In this document: in pieces, positions 19,701-27,329 of the stretch
Layout: every line of letters begins with the position of its first letter
How positions within the stretch are numbered: position 1 is the first letter of the stretch
NCBI RefSeq assembly: GCF_014284365.1
Contig: NZ_JACOGG010000020.1
Location: forward strand, 1-52,637
Reading direction: 5' to 3'
Length of the DNA stretch: 52,637 nt
From: Cognatundibacterium rugosum
GTDB lineage: Bacteria; Pseudomonadota; Gammaproteobacteria; Burkholderiales; Burkholderiaceae_D
The notes under the pieces: model-generated
The model's database searches: none
Seen by the model: only the letters and a program-made list of their open reading frames with translations
Told to the model about the DNA's origin: nothing
Translations under genes and position numbers: made by a program

Positions 19701-20468
19701 GCCGAAGGTCAGGCCATGCTGAAAAAAATCATCGAAGGTCGCTGGCTCACTGCCAATGGCATCGTCTCACTACTGCCAGCCAACAGCGTGAATGAAGACG
19801 ATATAGAAATCTATACCGATGACAGCCGCAGCGAAGTTGCGTTCACCTATTACGGCGTGCGCCAGCAAACCGAAAAACCGATCGTCGATGGCCCTGATGG
19901 ACAAAAAATCCAGCGCCCGAATCAATGTCTGGCCGACTTCATTGCGCCTAAAACCAGCGGTATCGCCGACTACATAGGGATGTTCGCCGTGACTGCCGGT
20001 CTGGGTATAGAAAAACACGAAAAACGCTTTGAAGATGCGCATGACGACTACAGCAGCATCATGCTGAAATCGCTGGCTGACCGTCTGGCCGAAGCCTTTG
20101 CCGAGTATCTGCATGAGCGTGTGCGTACCGATTTGTGGGGATATGCGGCCAACGAGCAACTGAGCAATGAAGAGCTGATACGCGAAAACTATCGCGGCAT
20201 CCGCCCTGCTCCCGGCTATCCGGCCTGCCCGGAACACACGGTAAAAACCGAGATGTTTTCGCAAATGCAGTGTCAGGATATCGAGATGTATGTGACCGAA
20301 TCCTGGGCCATGATCCCTGGCGCTGCCGTCTCAGGTTTCTACTTCGCGCATCCTGATTCCAAATACTTCAGCGTCGGCAAAATCGGTGATGACCAGGTCA
20401 GCGACATGGCCAGCCGCCGTGGCGTAGCCAAGTCAGATGTGGAACGCTGGCTGGCACCGAATCTGTAA
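16716..20468 (+). CDS. metH: Cobalamin-dependent methionine synthase
   Basis: MetH transfers the methyl group of 5-methyl-THF to homocysteine through B12. The 1250-residue protein has the full set of modules. The homocysteine domain has DGAMGTMIQ and zinc Cys in [11 protein letters not shown]. The pterin domain runs from [13 protein letters not shown] to the TIM barrel with [16 protein letters not shown]. The cap and B12 domain carry [13 protein letters not shown], the His that binds cobalt, near residue 765, and the C-terminal reactivation domain ends with the [15 protein letters not shown] region. The frame is open to 16599, but that part would overlap the terminator; [14 protein letters not shown] at 16716 fits the family. 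The leader carries a SAM-II riboswitch. Confidence 0.97.
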   Translation: MTTTVPVSATETRLRTLLQQRILILDGAMGTMIQRYKLTEADYRGERFQDFTGPEGVRELFVKGNNELLSLTRPDVIAEIHEQYLAAGADLIETNTFGATTVAQDDYHMAHLAYEMNVASARIARAACDKYSTPDKPRFVAGALGPTPKTASISPDVNDPAARNVTFDQLVTAYHEQVRGLVDGGADVLLVETIFDTLNCKAALFAIDQYFEESGQRLPIMISGTVTDASGRILSGQTVPAFWNSVRHAKPLTIGLNCALGATLMRPYAEELSKIADTFVCIYPNAGLPNPMSDTGFDELPADTSALLKEFAQAGFINIAGGCCGTTPAHIKAIADLLQTQAPRQLPQIAPAMRLSGLEPFTIDQDSLFVNVGERTNVTGSKAFARLILNEQYDEALAVARQQVENGAQIIDINMDEAMLDSLAAMTRFLNLIASEPDIARVPIMIDSSKWSVIEAGLKCVQGKAIVNSISMKEGEAEFLRQATLCKRYGAAVIVMAFDETGQADTYARKTEICERAYRLLVDQIQFDPQDIIFDPNIFAVATGIEEHNNYAVDFIEATRWIHQNLPGAKISGGVSNVSFSFRGNDPAREAIHTVFLYHAIQAGMTMGIVNAGMVGVYSELDPELRERVEDVVLNRRDDATERMIEFAATLKAGGKKEEATLEWRNDPVEKRLAHALVHGITQWIVEDTEQARQQFERPIQVIEGPLMDGMNIVGDLFGQGKMFLPQVVKSARVMKQAVAHLVPFIEEEKKRSGDHKPKGKIVIATVKGDVHDIGKNIVTVVLQCNNFEVVNMGVMVPCSEILAKAKAENADIIGLSGLITPSLEEMAYVAKEMQRDPHFRMMKIPLLIGGATTSRAHTAVKIAPNYEGPVVYVPDASRSVSVAQSLLTPESREQYITELGSDYERIRIQHANKKTTPMLTLEQARANKMRVSFSGAEAPVKPKFIGRRVFKNVDLATIANYIDWGPFFQTWDLAGPFPAILSDDIVGDAATKVYAEGQAMLKKIIEGRWLTANGIVSLLPANSVNEDDIEIYTDDSRSEVAFTYYGVRQQTEKPIVDGPDGQKIQRPNQCLADFIAPKTSGIADYIGMFAVTAGLGIEKHEKRFEDAHDDYSSIMLKSLADRLAEAFAEYLHERVRTDLWGYAANEQLSNEELIRENYRGIRPAPGYPACPEHTVKTEMFSQMQCQDIEMYVTESWAMIPGAAVSGFYFAHPDSKYFSVGKIGDDQVSDMASRRGVAKSDVERWLAPNL

Positions 20469-20475
20469 CAAGTGT

Positions 20476-20964
20476 TCAGAGTCTGCGGCCCAGCCGTATA
20501 TGCACGTACAGGATTCCGGGTAACAGCAGGCCCGGAATCCAATGCAACACGGACCAGACCGGACGCAGCTGTTCGCTGGCAAAATAATACAGCCCGTAAC
20601 CGGAAATTTGTAGCCAACACAAGAACAGCAACATCGTCCAGCCGCTGTAATGATTGTGCCTGCCTAAATGCGCTCGCCTCATGTGCTGGAACAACATACT
20701 GCCAACCAGGAACACCAAAGGGATGATCAATGCCCCATGGACCTGCATACTCCAGTGTTCAGCCGGATGTATACTCTCTCCAAATTCACCCACAGTTCGT
20801 AAGAAAAAATGAGCGGTCAGCCATATCAGTCCGCTTACGGTCAGACCAGCAAACAGTACGTACAGACTGCGCCTGTGCCAGTTTTCCAGACGATATCTGG
20901 GCTGTGGCGAAGAGCGTGAAGAACGGTGAGGATGCAAAGTGTGTTTGTTTGTACGCATGAGCAA
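20476..20964 (-). CDS. Four-helix cytochrome b-like membrane protein
   Basis: The 162-residue protein has four hydrophobic segments (about residues 34-56, 75-98, 107-128 and 137-155). Histidines lie near or in several of them: AHFFL, PAEHWSMQVHGAL, LFQHM, VLHWIPG and YVHIR. This is the pattern of a small di-haem cytochrome b that passes electrons across the inner membrane, and its neighbours (ApbE, FMN-binding protein) support an electron-transfer role. I do not recognise a named family, and haem binding is inferred. The basic N-terminus is cytoplasmic by the positive-inside rule. It is the last gene of the iron-regulated set and is convergent with metH, with 7 bp between the stops. Confidence 0.72.
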   Translation of the reverse strand: MLMRTNKHTLHPHRSSRSSPQPRYRLENWHRRSLYVLFAGLTVSGLIWLTAHFFLRTVGEFGESIHPAEHWSMQVHGALIIPLVFLVGSMLFQHMRRAHLGRHNHYSGWTMLLFLCWLQISGYGLYYFASEQLRPVWSVLHWIPGLLLPGILYVHIRLGRRL

Positions 20965-20978
20965 AAATCATTTGGCAG

Positions 20979-21824
20979 TCAGGATGGCAGAATTATCGCC
21001 CTCGCGCCCCATAAATCAAGGCAGGCGTCTGCCGGGTTCCCGGTGGCGGCAATCAGCTTAGTTAAGGCGTCGGCGATCATACATTGATCAGCAATAACAC
21101 TATAGCTTTTCCCGCCACTTATTTGATCCCCGTTACGTCCATCAATCAGTACAGAGGCTGCTCCTGTTTCAACCAGATCTGTGTTTCTATTACGTTCAGA
21201 AAAATAGCTGGCTGAACTCGCGATACATTGCTGATTCAGTGTCAACGACATTGCCATATGGGTTGGAAATTGTGGGTCACGAATAGATATCGTATGTTCA
21301 CCAATTACCCCTAAATCACCTCCGGCATTAATACAGGCACGCTGTACCGCAAAATTTTTCAAGACCTTGGTAGCCTGATCAACCGCATAGCCTTTAGCAA
21401 TCCCGCCCACATCCAGCCAGTCATCCCTTAATTTTTCAATGCACAGGTCATCAACAAAACGAAAAGCCTGCTGATCAGGAACATACTGTGGCACCCTGGT
21501 CTGCGAAGGCAGTAATCCAAGGCGGGCCAATCTGCTGGCGACGCGCAGATCAAAAATTCCACCTGTTTGTTGTTGCAACTGAAGAGCAGTCTGAAGCACC
21601 GCAGCAGTATGAGGATGTAACTGGAGACAGGTGCCTGTCTTAGCCCGATTGAATGCATATATATCACTACCTTCGCTGTGATAGCTCATGCATGTGTGAA
21701 TTTGCGCGATCACCTGAAATGCTGCCTGTATAGCTGCAGACCAGTCCGGCGCTACTTCCGTTGGCGCATCCCAAATCGCGACTTCTACCAGCGTGCCTAA
21801 CCAGGGCTGAGCTCGCCGTATCAT
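20979..21824 (-). CDS. apbE: FAD:protein FMN transferase, ApbE family
   Basis: ApbE attaches FMN from FAD to a Ser/Thr of a target protein. Family motifs in 281 residues are MSYHSEGSDIYAFNR (substrate site), FDLRV, DVGGIAKGYAVD at 138-149, NAGGDL near 166, and a metal-binding MIADALTK near 250. The start ATG overlaps the stop of the FMN-binding gene by 4 bp (ATGA), so enzyme and likely substrate are translationally coupled. Oddly, no signal peptide or lipobox is present, although most ApbE proteins act in the periplasm while the target here has a signal peptide. The family is sure; the cell compartment is not. Confidence 0.93.
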   Translation of the reverse strand: MIRRAQPWLGTLVEVAIWDAPTEVAPDWSAAIQAAFQVIAQIHTCMSYHSEGSDIYAFNRAKTGTCLQLHPHTAAVLQTALQLQQQTGGIFDLRVASRLARLGLLPSQTRVPQYVPDQQAFRFVDDLCIEKLRDDWLDVGGIAKGYAVDQATKVLKNFAVQRACINAGGDLGVIGEHTISIRDPQFPTHMAMSLTLNQQCIASSASYFSERNRNTDLVETGAASVLIDGRNGDQISGGKSYSVIADQCMIADALTKLIAATGNPADACLDLWGARAIILPS

Positions 21825-22357
21825 TTTTTATAAAGCACCTGAACAATAGCGGCAATACGGCGTACACCGTCGGTTACATGCGAGCAAGACAAAGTAGCAC
21901 CACTGATATTGGCGATGCCATCTCCTATCTGCATGCCTGCACCAGCGTTTTTGCCAATGAATTGTTTCCTCCAATTGGCGTTGCGGATTTCAAAACCATG
22001 ACTTTCGCGATACGCCATAATCTCTACCTGACGCACCAAGCCATCTGCTTGCAACCCTACTGCATAGGAAATCAGTTCAAACTTGCCAATGACGTCATCA
22101 AAGAAAATATACCCTAATAATTTATCATCTTTGTACGCCTGGACAACACGCCAGGAAACAGAGCGGGCAGGTACAGCCGCCAGCTTCTCGACCTGCTTCA
22201 TTTGATCCAGCGTTAACTGCACAGGCTGTGCCTTGAAAAGCGTCGCTTCGGGAAAAATGACTTGTTGCGCCTGCTCCGGACTGAGGTACTGAGTTGCCAA
22301 TGCGTTACCGCTGGCGGTTGCCAACAGTACCAGAGAAAGAGGAGCAAGCTGATTCAT
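21821..22357 (-). CDS. Exported FMN-binding domain protein
   Basis: The 178-residue protein has a signal peptide (MNQLAPLSLVLLATASGNALA) and an FMN_bind domain like those of NqrC, RnfG and NosR. The flavinylation motif SGAT is at residues 152-155, so Thr155 is the expected FMN attachment site. Before it, KLLGYIFFDDVIGKFELISYAVGL and EIMAYRESHG match the domain's beta strands. It would act as a periplasmic single-domain flavin electron carrier. ApbE follows with a 4-bp overlap. Flavinylation is inferred from the motif and the neighbour. Confidence 0.88.
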   Translation of the reverse strand: MNQLAPLSLVLLATASGNALATQYLSPEQAQQVIFPEATLFKAQPVQLTLDQMKQVEKLAAVPARSVSWRVVQAYKDDKLLGYIFFDDVIGKFELISYAVGLQADGLVRQVEIMAYRESHGFEIRNANWRKQFIGKNAGAGMQIGDGIANISGATLSCSHVTDGVRRIAAIVQVLYKK

Positions 22358-22408
22358 GTTCTATGATAAAAGGGAAATGCCAGCACCAATTGCACTGGCA
22401 TGTCGGCT

Positions 22409-23731
22409 TCAAAAAGCATACCCGACACCAAGATTATAGCGGTCGCGGCTATTATCCTGACGGAACTTCTGATAATCGGTTTTTACAACAACGCCTTCAC
22501 CGATTTTGAAACTCAGACCGAAGGTTATCACTTTCTCATCATCAGTCGACAAGACACCTAATCCTAAAGGTACGGGGGCATACGACTTAGCCGTATTAAA
22601 CTGTTCGTAGCGCACAAATGGAGTCAGGCTGTAATCGCTGTCTTTCCATGTCAGGTAGGCCGCTTGTACATACCACCCGGCAAAGGCAGAAGGCACAGGA
22701 TTTGGATTCCCAACAAATGTCAAATTCAAGTCAGCCGTGTTGCTGATTGTACCGCGCGCATACAAAGCACTTAAGTCCAGTGGGCCCGGATTATATCTGC
22801 CATGCAGTTCCCACAGCGTGACACGGGCATCATTTGCTGCAAAAGCTTTAGTACCATGCCCCGCTTTTCCTGAGAATGCTGACCCACCCACTAACAGTCC
22901 AGGTACACCACGCCAGTTCAGTGCAGCATGCAAACTCAAATCTTTTGATTTAGCATTTTGCCCCTCCTGATGAATCGCACCTAACGGAGACTCCCTGCCA
23001 TCAGCTGAAGCGGCGTCCCACTTGGTCAAATTGAATCCTGTGGTCAGTCCCAAGTCCCAGCTAACGCCGTTTAAGTGCGAACCAGACATCCCCAAACCCG
23101 CTTCTCTCCACGTAGTCGGGATAATCGCGGTTTCAACAAAGTTTCGATGTACTCCATAGAAAGCCGTAGGCTCGTGGCTGGTATTCATGAAACCTGTCGG
23201 TATCAGAAACAAGCCTGCCTTTGCGGATAAGCCAGGCTTGAGCTCATGTTCCACGTACAACTGCTCAACGGCAGCTTCGCCATCATCGCTTTTAGAGGCG
23301 ATAGCATGTTCCCATTCAAATTCGGCGACCATTTTTGTTTTACTATCAAAGCGATGGGTAACACCGATGACCGCACGTTTCACATCTGTCTGCGCCTGAT
23401 CACTGGCGTTACGTGGTCGCGAATATGCCACTTCGCCATAGCCACTGATCACGGTCTTAGTCAATTCTTTTCTTAACTCTTGAATCTGCACGTCGACATT
23501 AGTGGAGACCGGTACCGCTGCAGCTGCTGATTGATTCACTGTCTGCGGTGCTTCTGTACCCGGCTCGTTTTTTTTACGACTGGCGGCCAGTTCCGCCTTG
23601 ATCGCGTCCAGCTCAGCAGCCAGCTTTTCTATTTTCTGTAACAGCTCCGCTTCACCGGCATAGGCTGGAGCAATACATGCGGAAGAGATGAGTGCACCGC
23701 AAATGGCCTGGGTCAACATATTTTTTTTCAT
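22409..23731 (-). CDS. Porin, OprO/OprP-like
   Basis: The 440-residue protein has a signal peptide (MKKNMLTQAICGALISSACIAPAYA), then a short coiled coil (ELLQKIEKLAAELDAIKAELAASRKK, about residues 28-53). A long stretch of alternating beta strands follows, ending in an aromatic residue (NLGVGYAF), the outer-membrane barrel signal. The sequence resembles phosphate-selective porin types with a coiled N-terminus. Its place in a Fur-linked operon suggests it passes an iron compound or another substrate of the redox proteins, but selectivity cannot be read. It lies 36 bp after the peroxidase gene. Confidence 0.8.
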   Translation of the reverse strand: MKKNMLTQAICGALISSACIAPAYAGEAELLQKIEKLAAELDAIKAELAASRKKNEPGTEAPQTVNQSAAAAVPVSTNVDVQIQELRKELTKTVISGYGEVAYSRPRNASDQAQTDVKRAVIGVTHRFDSKTKMVAEFEWEHAIASKSDDGEAAVEQLYVEHELKPGLSAKAGLFLIPTGFMNTSHEPTAFYGVHRNFVETAIIPTTWREAGLGMSGSHLNGVSWDLGLTTGFNLTKWDAASADGRESPLGAIHQEGQNAKSKDLSLHAALNWRGVPGLLVGGSAFSGKAGHGTKAFAANDARVTLWELHGRYNPGPLDLSALYARGTISNTADLNLTFVGNPNPVPSAFAGWYVQAAYLTWKDSDYSLTPFVRYEQFNTAKSYAPVPLGLGVLSTDDEKVITFGLSFKIGEGVVVKTDYQKFRQDNSRDRYNLGVGYAF

Positions 23732-23767
23732 TATCGTCTTTCAATTTAAAAATTTTATCTGCAGCGA

Positions 23768-25003
23768 TCAGGGCTTATACCCGTCACTCAACGTTGACAG
23801 GAATTTCAGGACATCCTCGACTTCGTCTGCTGTTAATGCGGCAGCCATACCGCGCTGTCTGTTGTAGGGGACTTCTTTTGTATTTACGTTCGCGATGTAA
23901 TCAGGCGGTAAATCATTGAATTTCCACACAGTGCCATCTGTCATCACCGGAAACCATTCTTCAGGATTGGTGTCGCGGCGCACATAAAAATTGACGGCAT
24001 CACGTAAGCTATGCATTTGTCCGTTATGAAAAAATACCTTCCGGGTCGCAACATTACGCAAGGTGGGCACTTTAAATGCACCACATAAATCGGTTCGTTT
24101 TTTTAAATCCTGACGATCCACACCACACAAACCAAAATCAAAATAGCTGCTATCTGCAGTAGCGGGAATAGAACGGTTCCTTGGGACACCGAGATTATCG
24201 TAGGAGTAATCGGTAAACACTGGCAGACTGCCATCACTCCCCTTAGCACTGGTATGACACGCAGCGCAATTCCCTTTTTGCGGGTTATTGAAAAGAGCTA
24301 AGCCACGTAGTTCCGCATCACTGAGTTTTACCTTGCCCGCCAGGAATTGGTCATATTTCGAGTCATATGGATGAAAATCCGCATCCTCTTTCTGGTATTG
24401 CTGCAAAGCGAACAGTAAACGCTCAAATGCCGCGTTGGTATTATCAAAAATACCGGTGCCAAATGCAGCTTTGAATTCATTGACGTAAGTGCTGCGTTTT
24501 AATTTCTCGACGACGCTTGCACGATCTGTATTGGCCATCTCATGAGCGGCCAGCAGCGGTGTCTCTGCCTGGGATGCCAGCGTATCGGCGCTTCCGTCAT
24601 GCGTAAATCCCCCTTTTGCTTTGCCGTCTTTGTCGAAACCAAAAGCAGGTGTCAAATGTAAGTAGCGCAAAGAAGGAACCGCGCGCAACCCGGGTACGCT
24701 CATGTCGCTGCCACCTAATTGCACAGAAAGATCATTCGTTTGAGCGTAAGCATTCTCAGGAAGATGGCAAGTTGCACATGACATTTTCCCTGAGGCGGAC
24801 AAACTGCTGTCTTTGAAAATCTTTTCCCCGACCAGCGCTGCTGCGCTCATCTGCGGCGCCTGAACTTCAGACTGACTCTGGCCACCTGAGCTTCCACCAC
24901 ATGCAGACAGCAAACCGACGATTGCCACAGGTAAGCATCTGAGTAACGGACTGGGAGAGATGTGTACAGTCTTGAATAGCGCAATTTTATTAAAAAATGA
25001 CAT
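23768..25003 (-). CDS. Di-haem cytochrome c peroxidase/MauG-like lipoprotein
   Basis: The 411-residue protein has a lipobox (GLLSACGG, Cys35) and two c-type haem sites, CATCH at 76-80 and CAACH at 246-250, in the spacing of the bacterial cytochrome c peroxidase/MauG family. The frame opens at 25036, but the lipoprotein signal fits a start at 25003. Members reduce peroxide or oxidise protein side chains in the periplasm. Here it is the first gene after a promoter overlapped by a Fur-like box, followed by porin, FMN-binding, ApbE and membrane cytochrome genes. Whether it makes peroxide tolerance or iron redox chemistry cannot be decided from sequence. Confidence 0.9.
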   Translation of the reverse strand: MSFFNKIALFKTVHISPSPLLRCLPVAIVGLLSACGGSSGGQSQSEVQAPQMSAAALVGEKIFKDSSLSASGKMSCATCHLPENAYAQTNDLSVQLGGSDMSVPGLRAVPSLRYLHLTPAFGFDKDGKAKGGFTHDGSADTLASQAETPLLAAHEMANTDRASVVEKLKRSTYVNEFKAAFGTGIFDNTNAAFERLLFALQQYQKEDADFHPYDSKYDQFLAGKVKLSDAELRGLALFNNPQKGNCAACHTSAKGSDGSLPVFTDYSYDNLGVPRNRSIPATADSSYFDFGLCGVDRQDLKKRTDLCGAFKVPTLRNVATRKVFFHNGQMHSLRDAVNFYVRRDTNPEEWFPVMTDGTVWKFNDLPPDYIANVNTKEVPYNRQRGMAAALTADEVEDVLKFLSTLSDGYKP

Positions 25004-25161
25004 ACAAATTCCGGTAATGATTGCCTGGGGAAACAAAGACGATCAGTGGGCTGAGGCAAACATTGTCCGTACAGACGGGGAAAGTTGAGGCGTGCTGGAT
25101 GTGCACCAATACCCTGTTTTCCCTGCTGGCATGGAGTTACTGCAGCCTCAAAACAATAAAT

Positions 25162-25180
25162 GAGAATGATTTGCATTATA
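25162..25180. promoter_or_regulatory. Fur-box-like operator
   Basis: GAGAATGATTTGCATTATA matches 14 of 19 positions of the Fur consensus GATAATGATAATCATTATC. It overlaps the -10 box of the minus-strand promoter at 25175-25204, the classic position for iron-dependent repression. By this reading the operon is on when iron is scarce. Confidence 0.75.
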
Positions 25181-25204
25181 ACTCCTATCCGGCCCGGAAC
25201 TCAA
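25175..25204 (-). promoter_or_regulatory. Promoter of the flavinylation operon
   Basis: On the minus strand, TTGAGT (25204-25199) and TATAAT (25180-25175) are separated by 18 bp, a near-consensus sigma-70 promoter. The -10 box is inside the Fur-like box. The leader to the peroxidase start at 25003 is about 165 nt and no gene is evident in it. Confidence 0.7.
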
Positions 25205-25225
25205 TCCTTGTAACATAGGAGCAAC

Positions 25226-25282
25226 ATGAGTCGCAGTATTGGTCCACTGACCTTAGCCGGTAGCGCAGTCAGCGCATCCTGA
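25226..25282 (+). CDS. Possible 18-residue peptide ORF
   Basis: A plus-strand frame of 18 codons, MSRSIGPLTLAGSAVSAS, starts at ATG 25226 after AGGAG (25217-25221, 4 bp spacing) and ends with TGA. It is about 45 bp from the Fur-like box. It could be a small Fur-linked peptide, the remnant of a larger gene, or chance. There is no evidence of expression or conservation. Confidence 0.2.
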   Translation: MSRSIGPLTLAGSAVSAS

Positions 25283-25441
25283 TTTTGTTTATATGCTTTA
25301 TTTAGGCAAGAACATCCAGATTTGTTTCTGCGTAATCGCCCAAGCATTGCCGGCTCTGGGATAATGCTGCAATATTTCTTTTACCTGTTAATTTGTCGGA
25401 TAATTTGGCGATTAATAGGCTCATCTCAATTAAGGTCCGTC

Positions 25442-26545
25442 ATGACGAAAATCGCTGCCACCTCCCGCACCAGAAAAACTGCCAAGCCTGCAGCGCCAGT
25501 GTTACCTGCGCCGGAACCGGTGCAGGCAAAAAGCCTGAAGCGTAAACAATTTGCCAGCACCGGTGACGTGCATATCCTGGGCGATGTCATCATCACCACC
25601 CAGCTGATCGTCGGCGGTGATTTACTGATCGATGGCGACCTGATCGCAGAAGAAGTTTTTTGCCTCGGCAAACTGACCGTGACCGGCGATGTACAGGTCC
25701 AATCCTTATACGTCGGCCATACGCTGGACGTAGGCGGACATATCGATGTGGAATTCCTCATCAAAACCGGCTGCAGCGCCGAATGGATGGCGCGTGTATT
25801 AGAGCTGGATCAGCGCAAACTGGCTGAAGGCCAGAGCTTCATTGACCTGCTGGTCCATCCGGCGATTGCTGCACGCCAGGCACATCACGATGTGTTCGGC
25901 GGTTTTGGCGATATTCAATGCCTGGGCTATCTGTCCTGCGCCGATCTGGATTGTCACGGCAACCTGCAACTGGATGAAGATCTGGAAGCCTCAGAAGTGC
26001 AGTTCGTCGGTGGCCATCTGGCCGCTGCCAGCATCCATGTGACAGGCGATTGCAACTGCCAGGGTGAAGTATTCAGCGAAACCCATATCGAAGTCGAAGG
26101 CAGCCTGTTCGCCGGTGAGATCATCAGCCAGGGCAATATCGAAGCGGGAGCAATCGGCAGCCAGGGCGACATCACCGCCTGGGGCAGCATACGCGCCAAG
26201 GGCGAAATCAGCGCCTTGTTCGGTGAAATCCATGCGGGCCGCTGGATCGCGACGGCAGCCACCTTGTATGCCGCAAAATACATCAAAGCCGGTGAATCAG
26301 TGGTCGGTGAAAAAGGCATCAGCTGCGGCAAAGACTATGGCATCTTCGCAGGCTCCGTGTTGCCACGTTCAGCCTGGGCCACGCAGGGCATGATTTCTGC
26401 GGCGACCAAGCCACGCCTGATTTTGTCGGGTGAATTTGTCGAAGGCAAAAAACTGCGCCATATCGACGCGCTGGAAAAAAAACGCAATAAAGAACTGGAC
26501 TGGGAAATCAGCCGCCGTGTAAAACGCGAGATGCTGGCGGAGTAA
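25442..26545 (+). CDS. Bactofilin-like beta-helix repeat protein
   Basis: The 367-residue protein is built of short repeated turns with Gly and small hydrophobic residues (for example GDVHILGDVIITTQLIVGGD, then GEVFSETHIEVEGSLFAGE and GNIEAGAIGSQGDITAWGS), as in bactofilins and other polymer-forming DUF583-type beta-helices. There is no signal peptide. A C-terminal charged segment (KKLRHIDALEKKRNKELDWEISRRVKREM) follows the repeats. The frame opens at 25322, but AAGG just before ATG 25442 and the loss of similarity upstream set the start. It is likely a cytoplasmic scaffold; which process it serves is unknown. It is transcribed alone, toward the toxin-antitoxin genes. Confidence 0.7.
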   Translation: MTKIAATSRTRKTAKPAAPVLPAPEPVQAKSLKRKQFASTGDVHILGDVIITTQLIVGGDLLIDGDLIAEEVFCLGKLTVTGDVQVQSLYVGHTLDVGGHIDVEFLIKTGCSAEWMARVLELDQRKLAEGQSFIDLLVHPAIAARQAHHDVFGGFGDIQCLGYLSCADLDCHGNLQLDEDLEASEVQFVGGHLAAASIHVTGDCNCQGEVFSETHIEVEGSLFAGEIISQGNIEAGAIGSQGDITAWGSIRAKGEISALFGEIHAGRWIATAATLYAAKYIKAGESVVGEKGISCGKDYGIFAGSVLPRSAWATQGMISAATKPRLILSGEFVEGKKLRHIDALEKKRNKELDWEISRRVKREMLAE

Positions 26546-26559
26546 GCAAGAGACAGTCA

Positions 26560-26613
26560 GACACAGCAGCATACTGTGTCACCGGTTGGTATCGCGCTCA
26601 GCCCGCGATACCA
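26560..26613. terminator. Two hairpins between convergent genes
   Basis: GACACAG (26560-26566) with CTGTGTC (26574-26580), and TGGTATCGCG (26587-26596) with CGCGATACCA (26604-26613), form two adjacent hairpins in the 86 bp between the bactofilin-like gene and the convergent antitoxin gene. Neither has a T-run, so they may separate the two transcripts only weakly. Confidence 0.5.
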
Positions 26614-26631
26614 TTCGAACAGGCTGGCTGC

Positions 26632-26916
26632 TCATCCAAGTGCACGTAACACCGCTTGCGGCTCTTTTGCCACAACGTGCAGCAATGCTAAAGCCGGACC
26701 ATGCGGAGAGCGGTCACCGCGTTCCCAGTGACGCAGGGTGCCGATACTGATACTAAATTTGGCCGCAAATTCCATTTGCGTTAGCCCCAGACTACGGCGT
26801 AACTGCGCGACATCAATTTCTGCAGGACGATGCGTACGCACTGCGACGTCCTTACCCTGAGTATGCGCTATCGCTTCCTGTAATCCCTGCCTGATACTTT
26901 CAAATGCTTTAGTCAT
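26632..26916 (-). CDS. Xre-family antitoxin (HigA/NadS-like)
   Basis: The 94-residue protein starts MTKAFESIRQGLQEA and has a C-terminal helix-turn-helix (IDVAQLRRSLGLTQMEFAAKFSISIGTLRHWERGDRSP), typical of the antitoxin in toxin-first HigBA-like pairs. It would bind and neutralise the upstream toxin and repress the operon. The frame opens at 26952, but Met at 26916 fits the family and lies 1 bp after the toxin stop. A palindromic operator precedes the operon. Confidence 0.88.
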   Translation of the reverse strand: MTKAFESIRQGLQEAIAHTQGKDVAVRTHRPAEIDVAQLRRSLGLTQMEFAAKFSISIGTLRHWERGDRSPHGPALALLHVVAKEPQAVLRALG

Positions 26917-26917
26917 A

Positions 26918-27256
26918 TTATTTCCCCAATGCTGACTTAACGAGCATATCAACTAACTGCGCCAGAAAATGTCGATCCGACCTGGATAAATTCGCTTGTT
27001 CGTTTTTTCCAAAAAGAGTGAGCAAATACAAAGGAATGCGCTCATCGTGAAAATAGTAAATCACACGCACACCACCACTTTTCCCCTTGTTGCCACGCCC
27101 CCAGCGTAATTTACGAATGCCGCCGGTTCCCTCCATTAAATCACCTGCTTTTGGAAATTCCGACAGGTAATCAATGACTGCTTTACGCTCAGACTCGCTC
27201 AAAAGCGCATCCGCACGCTTGATGTATTCTGGGAGCTCGGTAATAGTCGTCAGCAT
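26918..27256 (-). CDS. RelE/HigB-type toxin
   Basis: The 112-residue protein resembles the RelE/ParE-type toxins that cut mRNA at the ribosome: RKLRWGRGNKGKSGGVRVIYYFHDERIPLYLLTLFGKNEQ is the core strand region with its basic and aromatic residues. Two starts are possible: 27256 (MLTTITEL) and 27274 (MDYTRTML). The operator palindrome 27266-27282 covers the second, so 27256 is preferred. It is followed after 1 bp by the antitoxin, the toxin-first order of HigBA. Confidence 0.88.
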   Translation of the reverse strand: MLTTITELPEYIKRADALLSESERKAVIDYLSEFPKAGDLMEGTGGIRKLRWGRGNKGKSGGVRVIYYFHDERIPLYLLTLFGKNEQANLSRSDRHFLAQLVDMLVKSALGK

Positions 27257-27265
27257 AGTCCGAGT

Positions 27266-27282
27266 GTAATCCATTGGATTAC
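27266..27282. promoter_or_regulatory. Operator palindrome of the toxin-antitoxin operon
   Basis: GTAATCCATTGGATTAC is an odd palindrome with 8-bp arms and a 1-nt centre, 9 bp before the preferred toxin start. Antitoxins of the Xre type usually repress their own operon through such a site, so this is the probable autoregulatory operator. Confidence 0.7.
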
Positions 27283-27329
27283 TTAGGGCAAGGTATTGAT
27301 GGCAAGTGCAAGCAAACGATGTGCCCTAA
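27283..27329. repeat. Inverted repeat between ATPase and toxin genes
   Basis: TTAGGGCA (27283-27290) and TGCCCTAA (27322-27329) are perfect 8-bp inverted repeats 31 bp apart. They follow directly on the operator palindrome, and the second arm overlaps the ATPase stop codon. The structure may be a terminator stem or a second regulator site; no T-run is present. Confidence 0.4.
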
